Shown piece after piece: positions 44,950 through 53,660 of a stretch of 64,000 bases of DNA (position 1 is the first letter of the stretch; every line of letters begins with the position of its first letter). The stretch lies in NCBI GenBank assembly GCA_027484575.1, contig JAIXSQ010000016.1, positions 47,914 through 111,913 on the forward strand, given 5' to 3'. The position numbers and the translations under genes were made by a program. This stretch comes from Comamonadaceae bacterium. Its GTDB lineage: Bacteria; Pseudomonadota; Gammaproteobacteria; Burkholderiales; Burkholderiaceae_C. Below the pieces are notes generated by a model, which was not told where the DNA came from, did no database searches, and saw only the letters and a program-made list of their open reading frames with translations.

Positions 44950-45657
44950 ATGAACCACAGCACCACCTACCAGCGTCGGCGCGGCGAGATCGCTCATTAC
45001 TTCGACCGCACGGCGGCACAGGCCTGGGCACGCCTGACCTCGGACGCGCCGGTCAGCCGCATCCGCGAGACCGTCCGCGCTGGACGCGAGCGCATGCGCG
45101 GCAGCCTGCTGGGCTGGCTGCCGCAGGACCTGCGCGGGTCGCGCATCCTGGATGCGGGGTGCGGCACAGGTGCCACGGCCATCGAACTGGCCAGGCGTGG
45201 TGCCGAGGTGGTGGCGATCGACCTGGCAGGTCAGCTGGTCGATGTCGCGCGCGACCGGCACGGCCAGGATCAGGGGGCCGGCCGCATCACCTTCCTTGCG
45301 GGCGACATGACGGATCCGGCACTGGGCGCCTTCGACCACGTGGTCGCGATGGACTCGCTGATCCACTACCGCACCGAGGATGCTGTCGGCGTGCTGGCCG
45401 GCTGGTCCCGGCAGGTCAGCGGCTCGATGCTGGTCACCTTCGCGCCGGCGACCCCGTTGCTGCGGGCCATGCATGCGGCAGGGCGGCTGTTCCCGCGCAG
45501 CGACCGGGCGCCCGCCATCGTGCCAGTGGCCACGCAGCGGCTTCGCGAGGCTGTCGCCCGCAACCCCGACCTCCAGCCTTGGGCGATGACGGACCAGGTC
45601 CACGTGGCGTCCGGCTTCTACACGTCGCGAGCCTATCGGCTGGAGCGCAACACATGA
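44950..45657 (+). CDS. bchM: Magnesium-protoporphyrin IX methyltransferase
   Basis: A 235-residue SAM-dependent O-methyltransferase that methylates the C13 propionate of Mg-protoporphyrin IX, producing the substrate of AcsF (encoded 3.4 kb downstream). The SAM-binding motif is ILDAGCGTGATAIELARRGA, followed by VVAIDLAGQLVDVARDR. The opening YQRRRGEIAHYFDRTAAQAW is typical of BchM. It overlaps lhaA by 4 nt. Confidence 0.95.
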   Translation: MNHSTTYQRRRGEIAHYFDRTAAQAWARLTSDAPVSRIRETVRAGRERMRGSLLGWLPQDLRGSRILDAGCGTGATAIELARRGAEVVAIDLAGQLVDVARDRHGQDQGAGRITFLAGDMTDPALGAFDHVVAMDSLIHYRTEDAVGVLAGWSRQVSGSMLVTFAPATPLLRAMHAAGRLFPRSDRAPAIVPVATQRLREAVARNPDLQPWAMTDQVHVASGFYTSRAYRLERNT

Positions 45658-47114
45658 AGCCTCTGGCCAGCCTGCGCCGCTACACCCGGGTCGACTGGAC
45701 CCGGGTGGCCACACGCTGGCTGCCGTTCGCGGATGCCGCCACGCCCGAGCTGCCTCTGGGGCAACTCGCGCGTCTGGCGCTGTTCCAGGTGTCTGTGGGG
45801 CTCGTCGGCGTTCTGACGGTTGGCACCCTCAACCGCGTGATGATCCTGGAGATCGGGGTCGGTGCCTGGCTGGTCTCGCTGATGGTCGCGCTGCCACTGC
45901 TGGCCGCACCGTTCCGCGCGGTGATCGGGCTGCGCTCCGACCAGCACCGCAGCCCGCTTGGCTGGCGCAGGGTGCCCTACATCTGGTTCGGCACCGGCGC
46001 CCAGTTCGGCGGGCTGGCGATCATGCCGTTTGCCATCCTGCTGCTCGGTGGCGACACGCCGGTGCAACTGGTGGCTGGCCACGCCGCTGCGGCCTGCGCC
46101 TTCCTGTTGGCAGGCGCAGGTGCACAGACCGTGCAGACCGCCGGCTTGGCATTGGCCACGGACCGTGCCACGCCGCAGAGCCGGCCGCGCGTGGTGGCCC
46201 TGATGTACGTGATGCTGCTGGTCGGCATGGTGGGCGCTGGCGCGCTCTACGGCCTGCTGCTGGCCGACTACACCCCCACGCGCCTCGTGCAGGTGGTGCA
46301 GGGAAGCGCGGTGGCGAGCCTGCTGCTCAACCTGGTGGCGGTCTGGAAGCAGGAGCCGCGCGATCGCCGCCGTGCGCAGGACCGCTCCCCGCAGGTGCCA
46401 TTCCGCGTGCAGTGGGCGCGTTTCACGGCCGAGCGCAAGGTCACCCGCTTCCTGGTCGCCGTGGGCCTGGGCACGGCCGCCTTCAACATGCAGGACGTCA
46501 TCCTTGAGCCCTATGGCGGCGAGGTCCTGGGGCTGGGCGTCGGCCAGACCACCTGGCTGACCGGCCTGATGGCAGCGGGGGCGATCGTCGCCTTTGCGCT
46601 GTCGGCCCGGCTGCTGGGCCGCGGCGCCGATCCGCATCGCGTTGCCGCCTGCGGTGCACTGGCCGGGCTGCTGGCGTTCTCCCTGGTGATCTTCGCCGAG
46701 CCGTTCGGATCGGCAGGGCTGTTCCGGGTGGGAGTGGTGCTCGTCGGCTTCGGCGGCGGCCTGTTCTCGGTCGGCACCCTGTCCGTGGCCATGGGCCTGG
46801 ATACAGGAGGCCTGCACGGGATGGTGCTGGGGGCATGGGGCGGTGTCGTTGCGACCGCCACCGGGCTGTCCGTCGCGCTTGGCGGCGTACTGCGTGACCT
46901 GTTCTCCTCCCTGGCGGCCTCCGGCGCGCTCGGCGAGGCGCTGAACCAGCCGGCCGCCGGCTACGGCATCGTCTACCACATCGAACTGGCGCTGCTGTTC
47001 TGCGCCATTGCTGCCATTGGCCCTCTGGTGCAACGCGCACCGAGGATTTCCCCATCACCCGGCTCTTCCCAACCGCCACAAGGCGGCTTCGGCCTGGCCG
47101 ATTTTCCCGGCTAG
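45654..47114 (+). CDS. lhaA: LhaA/PucC family light-harvesting complex 1 assembly protein
   Basis: A 486-residue, 12-helix BCD-family protein next to puhA, the position of lhaA (orf1696) in Rhodobacter, where it promotes LH1 assembly. Family motifs are VGVLTVGTLNRVMILEIGVG, RSDQHRSPLGWRRVPYIWFG, and AAFNMQDVILEPYGGEVLGL, with KVTRFLVAVGL before the last. The C-terminus carries an extra Ser/Pro/Gly-rich tail. Starts inside the bchM stop (ATGA). It is paralogous to the PucC-like gene at 32064-33383. Confidence 0.94.
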   Translation: MKPLASLRRYTRVDWTRVATRWLPFADAATPELPLGQLARLALFQVSVGLVGVLTVGTLNRVMILEIGVGAWLVSLMVALPLLAAPFRAVIGLRSDQHRSPLGWRRVPYIWFGTGAQFGGLAIMPFAILLLGGDTPVQLVAGHAAAACAFLLAGAGAQTVQTAGLALATDRATPQSRPRVVALMYVMLLVGMVGAGALYGLLLADYTPTRLVQVVQGSAVASLLLNLVAVWKQEPRDRRRAQDRSPQVPFRVQWARFTAERKVTRFLVAVGLGTAAFNMQDVILEPYGGEVLGLGVGQTTWLTGLMAAGAIVAFALSARLLGRGADPHRVAACGALAGLLAFSLVIFAEPFGSAGLFRVGVVLVGFGGGLFSVGTLSVAMGLDTGGLHGMVLGAWGGVVATATGLSVALGGVLRDLFSSLAASGALGEALNQPAAGYGIVYHIELALLFCAIAAIGPLVQRAPRISPSPGSSQPPQGGFGLADFPG

Positions 47115-47138
47115 ACCGGTTTCTCTCAGGAGCACACC

Positions 47139-47891
47139 ATGCAACCTGGCGCCATTACCTCCTACGTGGACGTCGCACAACTCGTGCTGTACGCGTTCTG
47201 GCTCTTCTTCGCCGGCGTGATCTGGCACCTCGTGCGCGAGAACCGCCGTGAGGGCTATCCCCTCGAGACACACCGCGGCACGCTGCACACCGGGTGGATC
47301 GACATTCCCGCGCCCAAGACCTTCCTGCTGGAGGATGGGCGAACCATCGAAGTCCCGCGCGCGCAGGAGCTCGCGCAGGTCTACCGCGGAGAGCAGGGCT
47401 ACATGAACGAAGGCGCGCCGATCGAGCCGGTCGGCCCTGCACTGCTGGCCGGTGTCGGACCGGGCGCGTGGGCCCCGCGTCCGGAACATCCGGACCGCGA
47501 TGCCCACGGCATGCCCAAGATCCGGCCGCTGTCGATGGTTCCCGAGTGCGGCGTCAGCGAGAACGACCCGGATCCCCGTGGCATGCCTGTGCTCGATGCC
47601 GAGGGCAAGACGGTGGGTACCGTCCGCGAGCTGTGGCTGGATGCACCGGAGATGGTGTTCCGCTACCTCGAGGTGGACATCGGTTCGCGGGCCGCCCTCG
47701 TGCCCATGACCTTCTGCCGGATCACGCGCGACACCGTGAAGGTGCACGCCCTGCTGGCAGCGCAGTGGAGCGACGTGCCCACGTTGCGCACGCCCGGCGA
47801 GATCACGCTGGACGAAGAGGAGCGGATCGCGGCTTACTTCGGCGGCGGCCTGCTCTACGCCACCGCACTTCGCCAGGAACCGCTGCTGTGA
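47139..47891 (+). CDS. puhA: Photosynthetic reaction centre subunit H
   Basis: A 250-residue reaction-centre H subunit. One N-terminal helix (AQLVLYAFWLFFAGVIWHLV) is followed by the basic RENRREGYPLE and a cytoplasmic PRC-barrel domain containing MPKIRPLSMVPECGVSENDP. H stabilises the L/M core and shapes proton entry to the QB site. A CAGGAG ribosome-binding site precedes the ATG. It ends with a GTGA overlap into puhB. Confidence 0.97.
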   Translation: MQPGAITSYVDVAQLVLYAFWLFFAGVIWHLVRENRREGYPLETHRGTLHTGWIDIPAPKTFLLEDGRTIEVPRAQELAQVYRGEQGYMNEGAPIEPVGPALLAGVGPGAWAPRPEHPDRDAHGMPKIRPLSMVPECGVSENDPDPRGMPVLDAEGKTVGTVRELWLDAPEMVFRYLEVDIGSRAALVPMTFCRITRDTVKVHALLAAQWSDVPTLRTPGEITLDEEERIAAYFGGGLLYATALRQEPLL

Positions 47892-48592
47892 AGGCTGTGC
47901 AGCAGCGCCCGGCGGTCACCGCCGAGCACGAGTTCGAGGCGGAGCACGGCCTGCCAGAGGCCCTGCCGCAGGGCGAGCGCATCCTGTGGCAGGGCAGCCC
48001 GTCCGCCGGCCTGGTCGCGCAGCGCATCTTCCATCTGCGGCTGGTCGCGGCCTACTTCGCGGTGATGCTTGGCTGGCGCGTCGCGTCGCAGGCGCACGAC
48101 GGCACGCCACTCGCCACCGTCCTGACCGGCTTGTGGCTGCCCGCATGCATCGCCGCCACTGGCCTCGGATTGCTGGCCTGGTTGGCCCGCGCGACGGCAA
48201 CGACCACGGTGTACACCTTGACCGACAAGCGGCTCGTGCTGCGCATCGGCATCGTGCTGACGGTCAGCTACAACCTGCCGCTGCGTTGCATCGACGCAGC
48301 GCACGTGCTGCGGCTCGGCGCCGACGGCGCAGAGATCGCGCTGGACCTGAAGTCCGGGACGCGCCTGGCTTACCTGCACATGTGGCCGCACGCCCGACCA
48401 TGGCGTTTGGCCCAGCCGCAACCGATGCTGCGCTGTCTTCCGGACGGGGAGCGTGTTGCCGCCACGCTGGCAGCAGCCTGGAGCCAGGCCAATGCGCAGG
48501 CCGCGCAACCCGCACTGCAGCCCGCCTCCACGACCGGGGGCCACGGCGCGCCGACCCTGATCGACCTGCAGCACACACGGAGCGCCGCATGA
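47888..48592 (+). CDS. puhB: Photosynthetic complex assembly protein PuhB
   Basis: A 234-residue membrane protein with two or three helices (LRLVAAYFAVMLGWRVA; LPACIAATGLGLLAWL) and a PH-like domain around YTLTDKRLVLRIGIVLTVSY. The opening GERILWQGSPSAGLVAQRIFH is the PuhB signature. It assists reaction-centre assembly. The start is a GTG overlapping the puhA stop by 4 nt; the longer in-frame ATG upstream lies inside puhA and is rejected. Overlaps puhC by 4 nt. Confidence 0.95.
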   Translation: MKAVQQRPAVTAEHEFEAEHGLPEALPQGERILWQGSPSAGLVAQRIFHLRLVAAYFAVMLGWRVASQAHDGTPLATVLTGLWLPACIAATGLGLLAWLARATATTTVYTLTDKRLVLRIGIVLTVSYNLPLRCIDAAHVLRLGADGAEIALDLKSGTRLAYLHMWPHARPWRLAQPQPMLRCLPDGERVAATLAAAWSQANAQAAQPALQPASTTGGHGAPTLIDLQHTRSAA

Positions 48593-49053
48593 CCGCCGCC
48601 ACGGCATCGCCAGCCTTCCCCCGGCGCGTCGTGCAGGCTGCCGTCGCGATGCTCGCGGCGGTCCTGCTGCTGATCGGCGGGCTGCGCCTGACCGGCTGGT
48701 CGCCGGCTGTGGAGCCTGGCCGGGTGGTGGGCGAACGCAGCCTCCGGTTCTCGGACCGGCCGGACGGATCGGTGGCCGTCATGGACGCCGACAGCGGGAT
48801 GCTGCTGTCCGTGATGAGCGGCGAGCAGGGCTTCCTGCGCGGTGTGCTGCGCAGCCTGGCGCGCGATCGGCGCCAGCAGGGCGTCGGCGCCGAGCCGCCC
48901 TACACCCTGCGCCTGCACGAGGACGGCCGCTTCGTCATCGAGGACCCGCGCACCGGCACGCGCATCGACCTGGCCTCCTTCGGCCCCGACAACGCGGCGG
49001 TGTTCCTGCGCTGGATGCCGTCATCCACCCTTTCTGGAGTGATCAAGCCATGA
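48589..49053 (+). CDS. puhC: Photosynthetic complex assembly protein PuhC
   Basis: A 154-residue protein with one N-terminal membrane helix (VVQAAVAMLAAVLLLIGGLR) and a small exported beta domain with RSLRFSDRPDGSVAVMDADS and EQGFLRGVLRSLARDR, matching PuhC. It is required for efficient reaction-centre/LH1 assembly. It lies within puhA-B-C; both ends overlap neighbours by 4 nt. Confidence 0.94.
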   Translation: MTAATASPAFPRRVVQAAVAMLAAVLLLIGGLRLTGWSPAVEPGRVVGERSLRFSDRPDGSVAVMDADSGMLLSVMSGEQGFLRGVLRSLARDRRQQGVGAEPPYTLRLHEDGRFVIEDPRTGTRIDLASFGPDNAAVFLRWMPSSTLSGVIKP

Positions 49054-50114
49054 CCGCCTCCCCCGCCCTGCAGACGAAACACCACGTGCTCGACCGGGCA
49101 CGGACCGAAAACCTGATCAGCCCCCGGTTCTACGTCACCGATTTCGCGGCGATGGATCGGATCGACGTCTCCGCCGTGCGCACCGAGTGGGACGCCATGC
49201 TCGCGGAGTACGAGGGGGACAACAACCACGACCATTTCCACCGCGATGCCGAGTTCGCGCAGGAGATCAGGACGCTCCCTGAGCCGCTGCAGCGCGAATT
49301 CCTGGACTTCCTGGTGACGAGCATCACGTCGGAGTTCTCCGGGTGCGTGCTGTACAACGAGATCCGGCGGCGTGTCGACAACCCGGACATCAAGCAGTTG
49401 ATGACCTATCTGACGCGCGACGAGTCGCGCCACGCGAACTTCATCAATGCGAGCCTGCGCGACTACGGCTTGGACGTGGACCTGAAGGCGCTGAAGGAGA
49501 GCAAGGCCTACACGTACTTCAAGCCCAAGTACATCCTGTACGCGACCTACCTGTCCGAGAAGATCGGCTATGCCCGGTACATCACCATCTTCCGGCAGCT
49601 CGAGAAGCACCCTGAACTGCGCTTCCACCCGATCTTCAGATGGTTCGAACGGTGGTGCAACGACGAATTCAGGCACGGTGAGAGCTTCGCGCTGATCCTG
49701 CGCGCGAATCCCCACCTGCTGCGCGGCATGAACCTGTTGTGGATCCGGTTCTTCCTGTTGGCCGTCTACGCGACCATGTTCGTGCGCGACCACACCCGCC
49801 CGGAGCTGCATCGTGCGATGGGCATGGAGCCGGATGACTTCGACTACCGGGTGTTCGACATCACGACCGAGATCTCCCGTCAGGTGTTCCCGCTCTCGCT
49901 CGACACGGATGCGCCGTCGTTCCGCCGCGGCCTCGATCGGCTCGTCGCTGCGCGCATCCGCTTCGATGCAGGCGCCAGCCGCGGCGGGGTGACGGGTCGG
50001 CTGCAGCAGGCAGCCGCCGCGTGCGCGGGCGCCTGGAACTTCGCCCGCCTGTTCCTCCACCCGGTCAAGCGTCACGCCCTGCCGGCTGAGATCCGCGTCG
50101 CACCGGCTTGGTGA
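49050..50114 (+). CDS. acsF: Mg-protoporphyrin IX monomethyl ester oxidative cyclase (aerobic)
   Basis: A 354-residue diiron monooxygenase forming the fifth (E) ring of the pigment with O2. Diiron ligand motifs are EFSGCVLYNEIRRR, LTRDESRHANFINAS (ExxH) and WCNDEFRHGESFALIL (ExxH). The oxygen-independent alternative BchE is not seen here. Position between puhC and puhE is the usual betaproteobacterial PGC location. It overlaps both neighbours by 4 nt, so it is strictly co-translated with the puh genes. Confidence 0.97.
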   Translation: MTASPALQTKHHVLDRARTENLISPRFYVTDFAAMDRIDVSAVRTEWDAMLAEYEGDNNHDHFHRDAEFAQEIRTLPEPLQREFLDFLVTSITSEFSGCVLYNEIRRRVDNPDIKQLMTYLTRDESRHANFINASLRDYGLDVDLKALKESKAYTYFKPKYILYATYLSEKIGYARYITIFRQLEKHPELRFHPIFRWFERWCNDEFRHGESFALILRANPHLLRGMNLLWIRFFLLAVYATMFVRDHTRPELHRAMGMEPDDFDYRVFDITTEISRQVFPLSLDTDAPSFRRGLDRLVAARIRFDAGASRGGVTGRLQQAAAACAGAWNFARLFLHPVKRHALPAEIRVAPAW

Positions 50115-50896
50115 ACATCTTGCTGGACTACCTGCTGCCGCCGTTTGCTGCCCTCCTGCTCTGGTGGGCTGGAACCGGCCTCGTGATCGTGTTGGACCGG
50201 CTTCCGGCCGATACACGCGGGTGGTCGTTCGCCGCCATGAGCCTCCTGGCCACGGCGGCCACGTTGGGCATTGCCCTGAGCCGCGACGACGTTCGGGTCG
50301 GCTCGGCGTACGTCGCATTCGTGTGCGCCATCCTGGTGTGGGGCTGGCACGAACTGGCCTTCCTGAGTGGCTGGCTCACGGGCCCACGCCAGCGTGCCGT
50401 CACGCCGGACGCCAGTGGCTGGCGCCGGTTGTCCGAGGCACTGGGTGTGCTGCTCTGGCACGAACTGGCGCTGCTCGCGACCATGGCCGCCTTGTGGTGG
50501 TGGCTGGCCCAGAGCGGCAACAGGACTGCGGCCTGGACCTTCACGCTTCTCTATGCGATGCGTGTGTCCGCCAAGGTCAACCTCTACCTCGGCGTGCGCA
50601 ACCTCGCCCTCGAGTTCCTGCCGCCCCATCTGCAGTACCTGGGCAGCTATTTCAGGCGTCGCCGCTTCAACGCGCTGATGCCGCTTTCGCTGCTGGGCGG
50701 TGGCATCACCGTGGGGGCCCTGTTGGTGGGCGCCGCGCGAACCACCGCCGGCCTGCAGGCGATGCACCTCCTGCTGGCTTCCCTGCTGGTGCTCGCCTTG
50801 CTGGAGCACCTGATGATGGTGCTTCCCCTCGAGCCCTCGGCTCTGTGGCGGTGGGCACTGCGCAACGATCCCCCGACGCGTCCGAGGCCCACATGA
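50111..50896 (+). CDS. puhE: Photosynthetic complex assembly protein PuhE
   Basis: A 261-residue protein of about seven to eight helices (DUF3623). The family core GWGWHELAFLSGWLTGPR-like segment appears as WGWHELAFLSGWLTGPRQ; the second block is VSAKVNLYLGVRNLALEFLP and PPHLQYLGSYFRRRRFN. GTG at 50111 overlaps the acsF stop (GTGA), preferred over the TTG one codon upstream. In Rubrivivax-type clusters hemA tends to follow; here crtI follows directly. Confidence 0.94.
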   Translation: MNILLDYLLPPFAALLLWWAGTGLVIVLDRLPADTRGWSFAAMSLLATAATLGIALSRDDVRVGSAYVAFVCAILVWGWHELAFLSGWLTGPRQRAVTPDASGWRRLSEALGVLLWHELALLATMAALWWWLAQSGNRTAAWTFTLLYAMRVSAKVNLYLGVRNLALEFLPPHLQYLGSYFRRRRFNALMPLSLLGGGITVGALLVGAARTTAGLQAMHLLLASLLVLALLEHLMMVLPLEPSALWRWALRNDPPTRPRPT

Positions 50897-52452
50897 AGTC
50901 CGCCCCCACACTCCAGGCTGGTCCACGCCCCGGCCGGGCCGTCGTCATCGGCAGTGGTTTCGGCGGCCTGGCGGCCGCCATCCGGCTGAGCGTGCGCGGC
51001 TGGCAGGTGCAGGTCGTCGAAGCCTTGCCGACGCCCGGAGGCCGAGCCCGGGTGCACCATGTGGACGGGCATGTGTTCGATGCCGGCCCGACCATCATCA
51101 CGGTGCCGCACCTGTTCGAGGACCTGTGGCGCCTGGCGGGACGCAGGTTCAGCGACGACGTGCAGCTGCATGCGTTGGACACGTACTACCGCGTGCGATT
51201 CGACGATGGCCGTTGGTTCGACTACAGCGGTGACCCGGCGCGCATGCGTGCCGAGGTGGCCCGCTTCAATCCGTCGGACCTTGCCGGCTACGACCGCCTG
51301 GTCGCGGCCTCCGATGTGGCCTACGAGGAGGGCTTCGTCAAGCTGGGACCCGTTGCCTTCGACAACATCGGCCACCTGGTGGGCGCGCTGCCCAACATGG
51401 TGCGGATGCGGGGCTGGCGAACGATCTGGCAATTGGTCTGCAGCCACCTGAAGGACCCCGCCCTGCGGGTGGTCTTCAGCTTCCACCCGCTGCTCATCGG
51501 CGGCAATCCGATGAAGGTGACGAGCAGCTACAGCCTCATCCATACGCTGGAGCGGCGTTTCGGCGTGCATTGGGCGATGGGCGGCACCGGAGCCTTGATC
51601 AATGCCATGGTGCGGCTGCTGGCCGACAGAGGCGTACCGGTGCGCTGCAGCGCACCGGTCGAGCGCATCCTGGTGGACGGCCGCCGCACGCACGGCGTCG
51701 AACTGGCCGGCGGCGAGCGGATCGCGGCCGACATCGTGGTGAGCAACGCGGACACGGCAACCACCTACAACCGTCTGCTCGCACATGTGCCGCGGCGCAC
51801 CTGGAGCGACGGCGCCCTGGCGCGCCGCAAGTACTCGATGGGCCTGTTCGTCTGGTATTTCGGCACCAACCGGCGCTGGGACGATGTTCCACACCACCAG
51901 ATGGTGCTCGGGCCGCGGTACGAGGGCCTGCTGACCGACATCTTCCTGCGCCACCGGCTCGGCCCGGATTTCAGCCTTTACCTGCACAGGCCGAGCGCCA
52001 CCGATCCGTCCGTCGCTCCCCCAGGGCACGACACCTTCTACGCATTGGCCCCCGTGCCGCATCTGGACAGCGGCACCGACTGGGCCCGGGAAGCCGAGTC
52101 GTTCCGGCAGCGCGTGCAGGAACGGCTGGAGCAGACGGTGCTGCCTGGCCTGGGCCGGCACATCGTCGCCTCGCACGTGACCACGCCCCAGCACTTCCAG
52201 GACGAGCTGCGCTCCTACAAGGGCGCGGCCTTCGGCATGGAGCCCCGGCTGCTCCAGAGTGCATGGTTCCGGCCCCACAACCGCAGCGAGGATGTCGACG
52301 GGCTCTACCTCGTCGGCGCCGGCACGCATCCGGGCGCCGGCGTCCCTGGGGTGCTGATGTCGGCCCAGGCGCTGGAGACCGTGCTGCCTCCGGTGCCCGC
52401 CGGGTCACTGGCCGGTGCAGCCGGCTGGCCGCTCCCGGTGGAGGCGGCATGA
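50893..52452 (+). CDS. crtI: Phytoene desaturase
   Basis: A 519-residue FAD-dependent desaturase converting phytoene to neurosporene or lycopene. N-terminal dinucleotide motif VVIGSGFGGLAAAIRLSVRG, GGRARVHHVDGHVFDAGPTI, and the C-terminal bacterial-type phytoene dehydrogenase signature around VDGLYLVGAGTHPGAGVPGV. The number of desaturations, and so the spheroidene versus spirilloxanthin branch, cannot be read directly. It overlaps puhE and crtB by 4 nt, placing early carotenoid genes in the puh superoperon. Confidence 0.97.
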   Translation: MKSAPTLQAGPRPGRAVVIGSGFGGLAAAIRLSVRGWQVQVVEALPTPGGRARVHHVDGHVFDAGPTIITVPHLFEDLWRLAGRRFSDDVQLHALDTYYRVRFDDGRWFDYSGDPARMRAEVARFNPSDLAGYDRLVAASDVAYEEGFVKLGPVAFDNIGHLVGALPNMVRMRGWRTIWQLVCSHLKDPALRVVFSFHPLLIGGNPMKVTSSYSLIHTLERRFGVHWAMGGTGALINAMVRLLADRGVPVRCSAPVERILVDGRRTHGVELAGGERIAADIVVSNADTATTYNRLLAHVPRRTWSDGALARRKYSMGLFVWYFGTNRRWDDVPHHQMVLGPRYEGLLTDIFLRHRLGPDFSLYLHRPSATDPSVAPPGHDTFYALAPVPHLDSGTDWAREAESFRQRVQERLEQTVLPGLGRHIVASHVTTPQHFQDELRSYKGAAFGMEPRLLQSAWFRPHNRSEDVDGLYLVGAGTHPGAGVPGVLMSAQALETVLPPVPAGSLAGAAGWPLPVEAA

Positions 52453-53474
52453 GCGCCACACCCCACCCCGACCTGCTGGCCTGCGCCAGGTTGCTACGCG
52501 CAGGATCGCGGTCCTTCCATACGGCCTCGCTTCTCCTGCCCGGCCGGGTGCGGCTGCAGGCGACCGCGCTCTACGCCTTCTGCCGCGTCGCTGACGACGT
52601 CATCGACACCTCGGACGATCCGGGAAAGGCGCTGCCGGGCCTGCACCGCCGCCTTGATGCCATCTACGCGGGGCGTCCCGAGGACCACGTTGCCGATCGC
52701 GCGTTCGCCCGTCTGGTGGCCGAACAGCAAATCGTCCGCGAACTGCCCGATGCCCTGCTGGAAGGCTTCGCGTGGGATGCCCAGGGCCGCCGATACGCGA
52801 GCATCCAGGACCTGCATGCCTACGCGGCGCGGGTCGCCGGCAGCGTCGGGGCCATGATGGCTGTCGTGATGGAGGCCCGCGACTCGGTTGCGCTGGCACG
52901 AGCGGCGGAGCTCGGCGTGGCCATGCAGCTGACCAACATCGCGCGGGACGTGGGCGCAGATGCCGCCTTGGGCCGCATCTACCTGCCCCTGGATTGGCTG
53001 CAGCAGGCCGGGATCGATCCGGATCGTTGGCTCGCGCGGCCGGCGTTCTCCCCCGGACTGGCTGGTGTGGTGCAACGGCTCCTGGAAGAATCTGAGCGGC
53101 TGTACGCGCGTGGAGAGTGTGGGATCGCCGCGCTGCCACGGGACTGCCGGCCAGGCATCCACGCCGCGCGCCTTGTGTATGCCGAAATCGGGCACACCCT
53201 GGCGCGGCGCGGTGGCGACAGCGTGACGCAGCGATCCATCGTGCCGCGCCGCCGGCAGCTGCGGCTGGCCAGCCAGGCCTTGCTGGCCTGCCTGTGGTCG
53301 CCTGGCCATCCGATGACGGCCGGCGGGGCTGCAGAGCCCCTGCCTGCGGTGCGTTACCTGGTCGAGGCCGCCTCGCGCCCGGGGCAGTTGCCAGAGCGGA
53401 CCTTCTACCAGAGGACTGTCCGGGTGCTCGACCTGTTCGAGCGCTTGGAACAGCGCCAGCGCGGACTCGTCTGA
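52449..53474 (+). CDS. crtB: Phytoene synthase
   Basis: A 341-residue prenyl synthase joining two geranylgeranyl diphosphates into phytoene. Mg-binding Asp motifs are YAFCRVADDVIDTSDDP and MQLTNIARDVGADAALGRIY (NIxxDxxxD-like), with the signature RAGSRSFHTASLLLP at the start. Complete. It follows crtI with a 4-nt overlap; a 52-residue membrane peptide gene follows after 9 nt. Confidence 0.96.
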   Translation: MSATPHPDLLACARLLRAGSRSFHTASLLLPGRVRLQATALYAFCRVADDVIDTSDDPGKALPGLHRRLDAIYAGRPEDHVADRAFARLVAEQQIVRELPDALLEGFAWDAQGRRYASIQDLHAYAARVAGSVGAMMAVVMEARDSVALARAAELGVAMQLTNIARDVGADAALGRIYLPLDWLQQAGIDPDRWLARPAFSPGLAGVVQRLLEESERLYARGECGIAALPRDCRPGIHAARLVYAEIGHTLARRGGDSVTQRSIVPRRRQLRLASQALLACLWSPGHPMTAGGAAEPLPAVRYLVEAASRPGQLPERTFYQRTVRVLDLFERLEQRQRGLV

Positions 53475-53483
53475 CGGGTCGAC

Positions 53484-53642
53484 ATGCCCGTCATCGTGAT
53501 CGAGCTGGTGCTGGTGCTTGGTGGCGCCATCGCGTTCGCGTGGTGGCAGTTGCGCGACCTGGACCGGGAGCGTGCCCGGCGAGAGCGGGAGCGTCCAGCT
53601 TCGCCTGAGGACGATTCCCCAGGATCCGCAGGCCGGCACTGA
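53484..53642 (+). CDS. Small single-helix membrane protein after crtB, unknown
   Basis: A 52-residue ORF not matching a family I know. It begins MPVIVIELVLVLGGAIAFAW, a clear N-terminal transmembrane helix, followed by WQLRDLDRERARRERERP, a strongly charged amphipathic segment, and an acidic/Gly tail. The composition resembles small cytochrome-oxidase-associated or photosynthetic-complex peptides. It starts 9 nt after crtB and ends 18 nt before the convergent crtC, so it closes the superoperon. Ribosome-binding site is weak. The TM-plus-charged design argues for a real gene. Confidence 0.65.
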   Translation: MPVIVIELVLVLGGAIAFAWWQLRDLDRERARRERERPASPEDDSPGSAGRH

Positions 53643-53660
53643 GCGGCCGCGCCCGGGACC

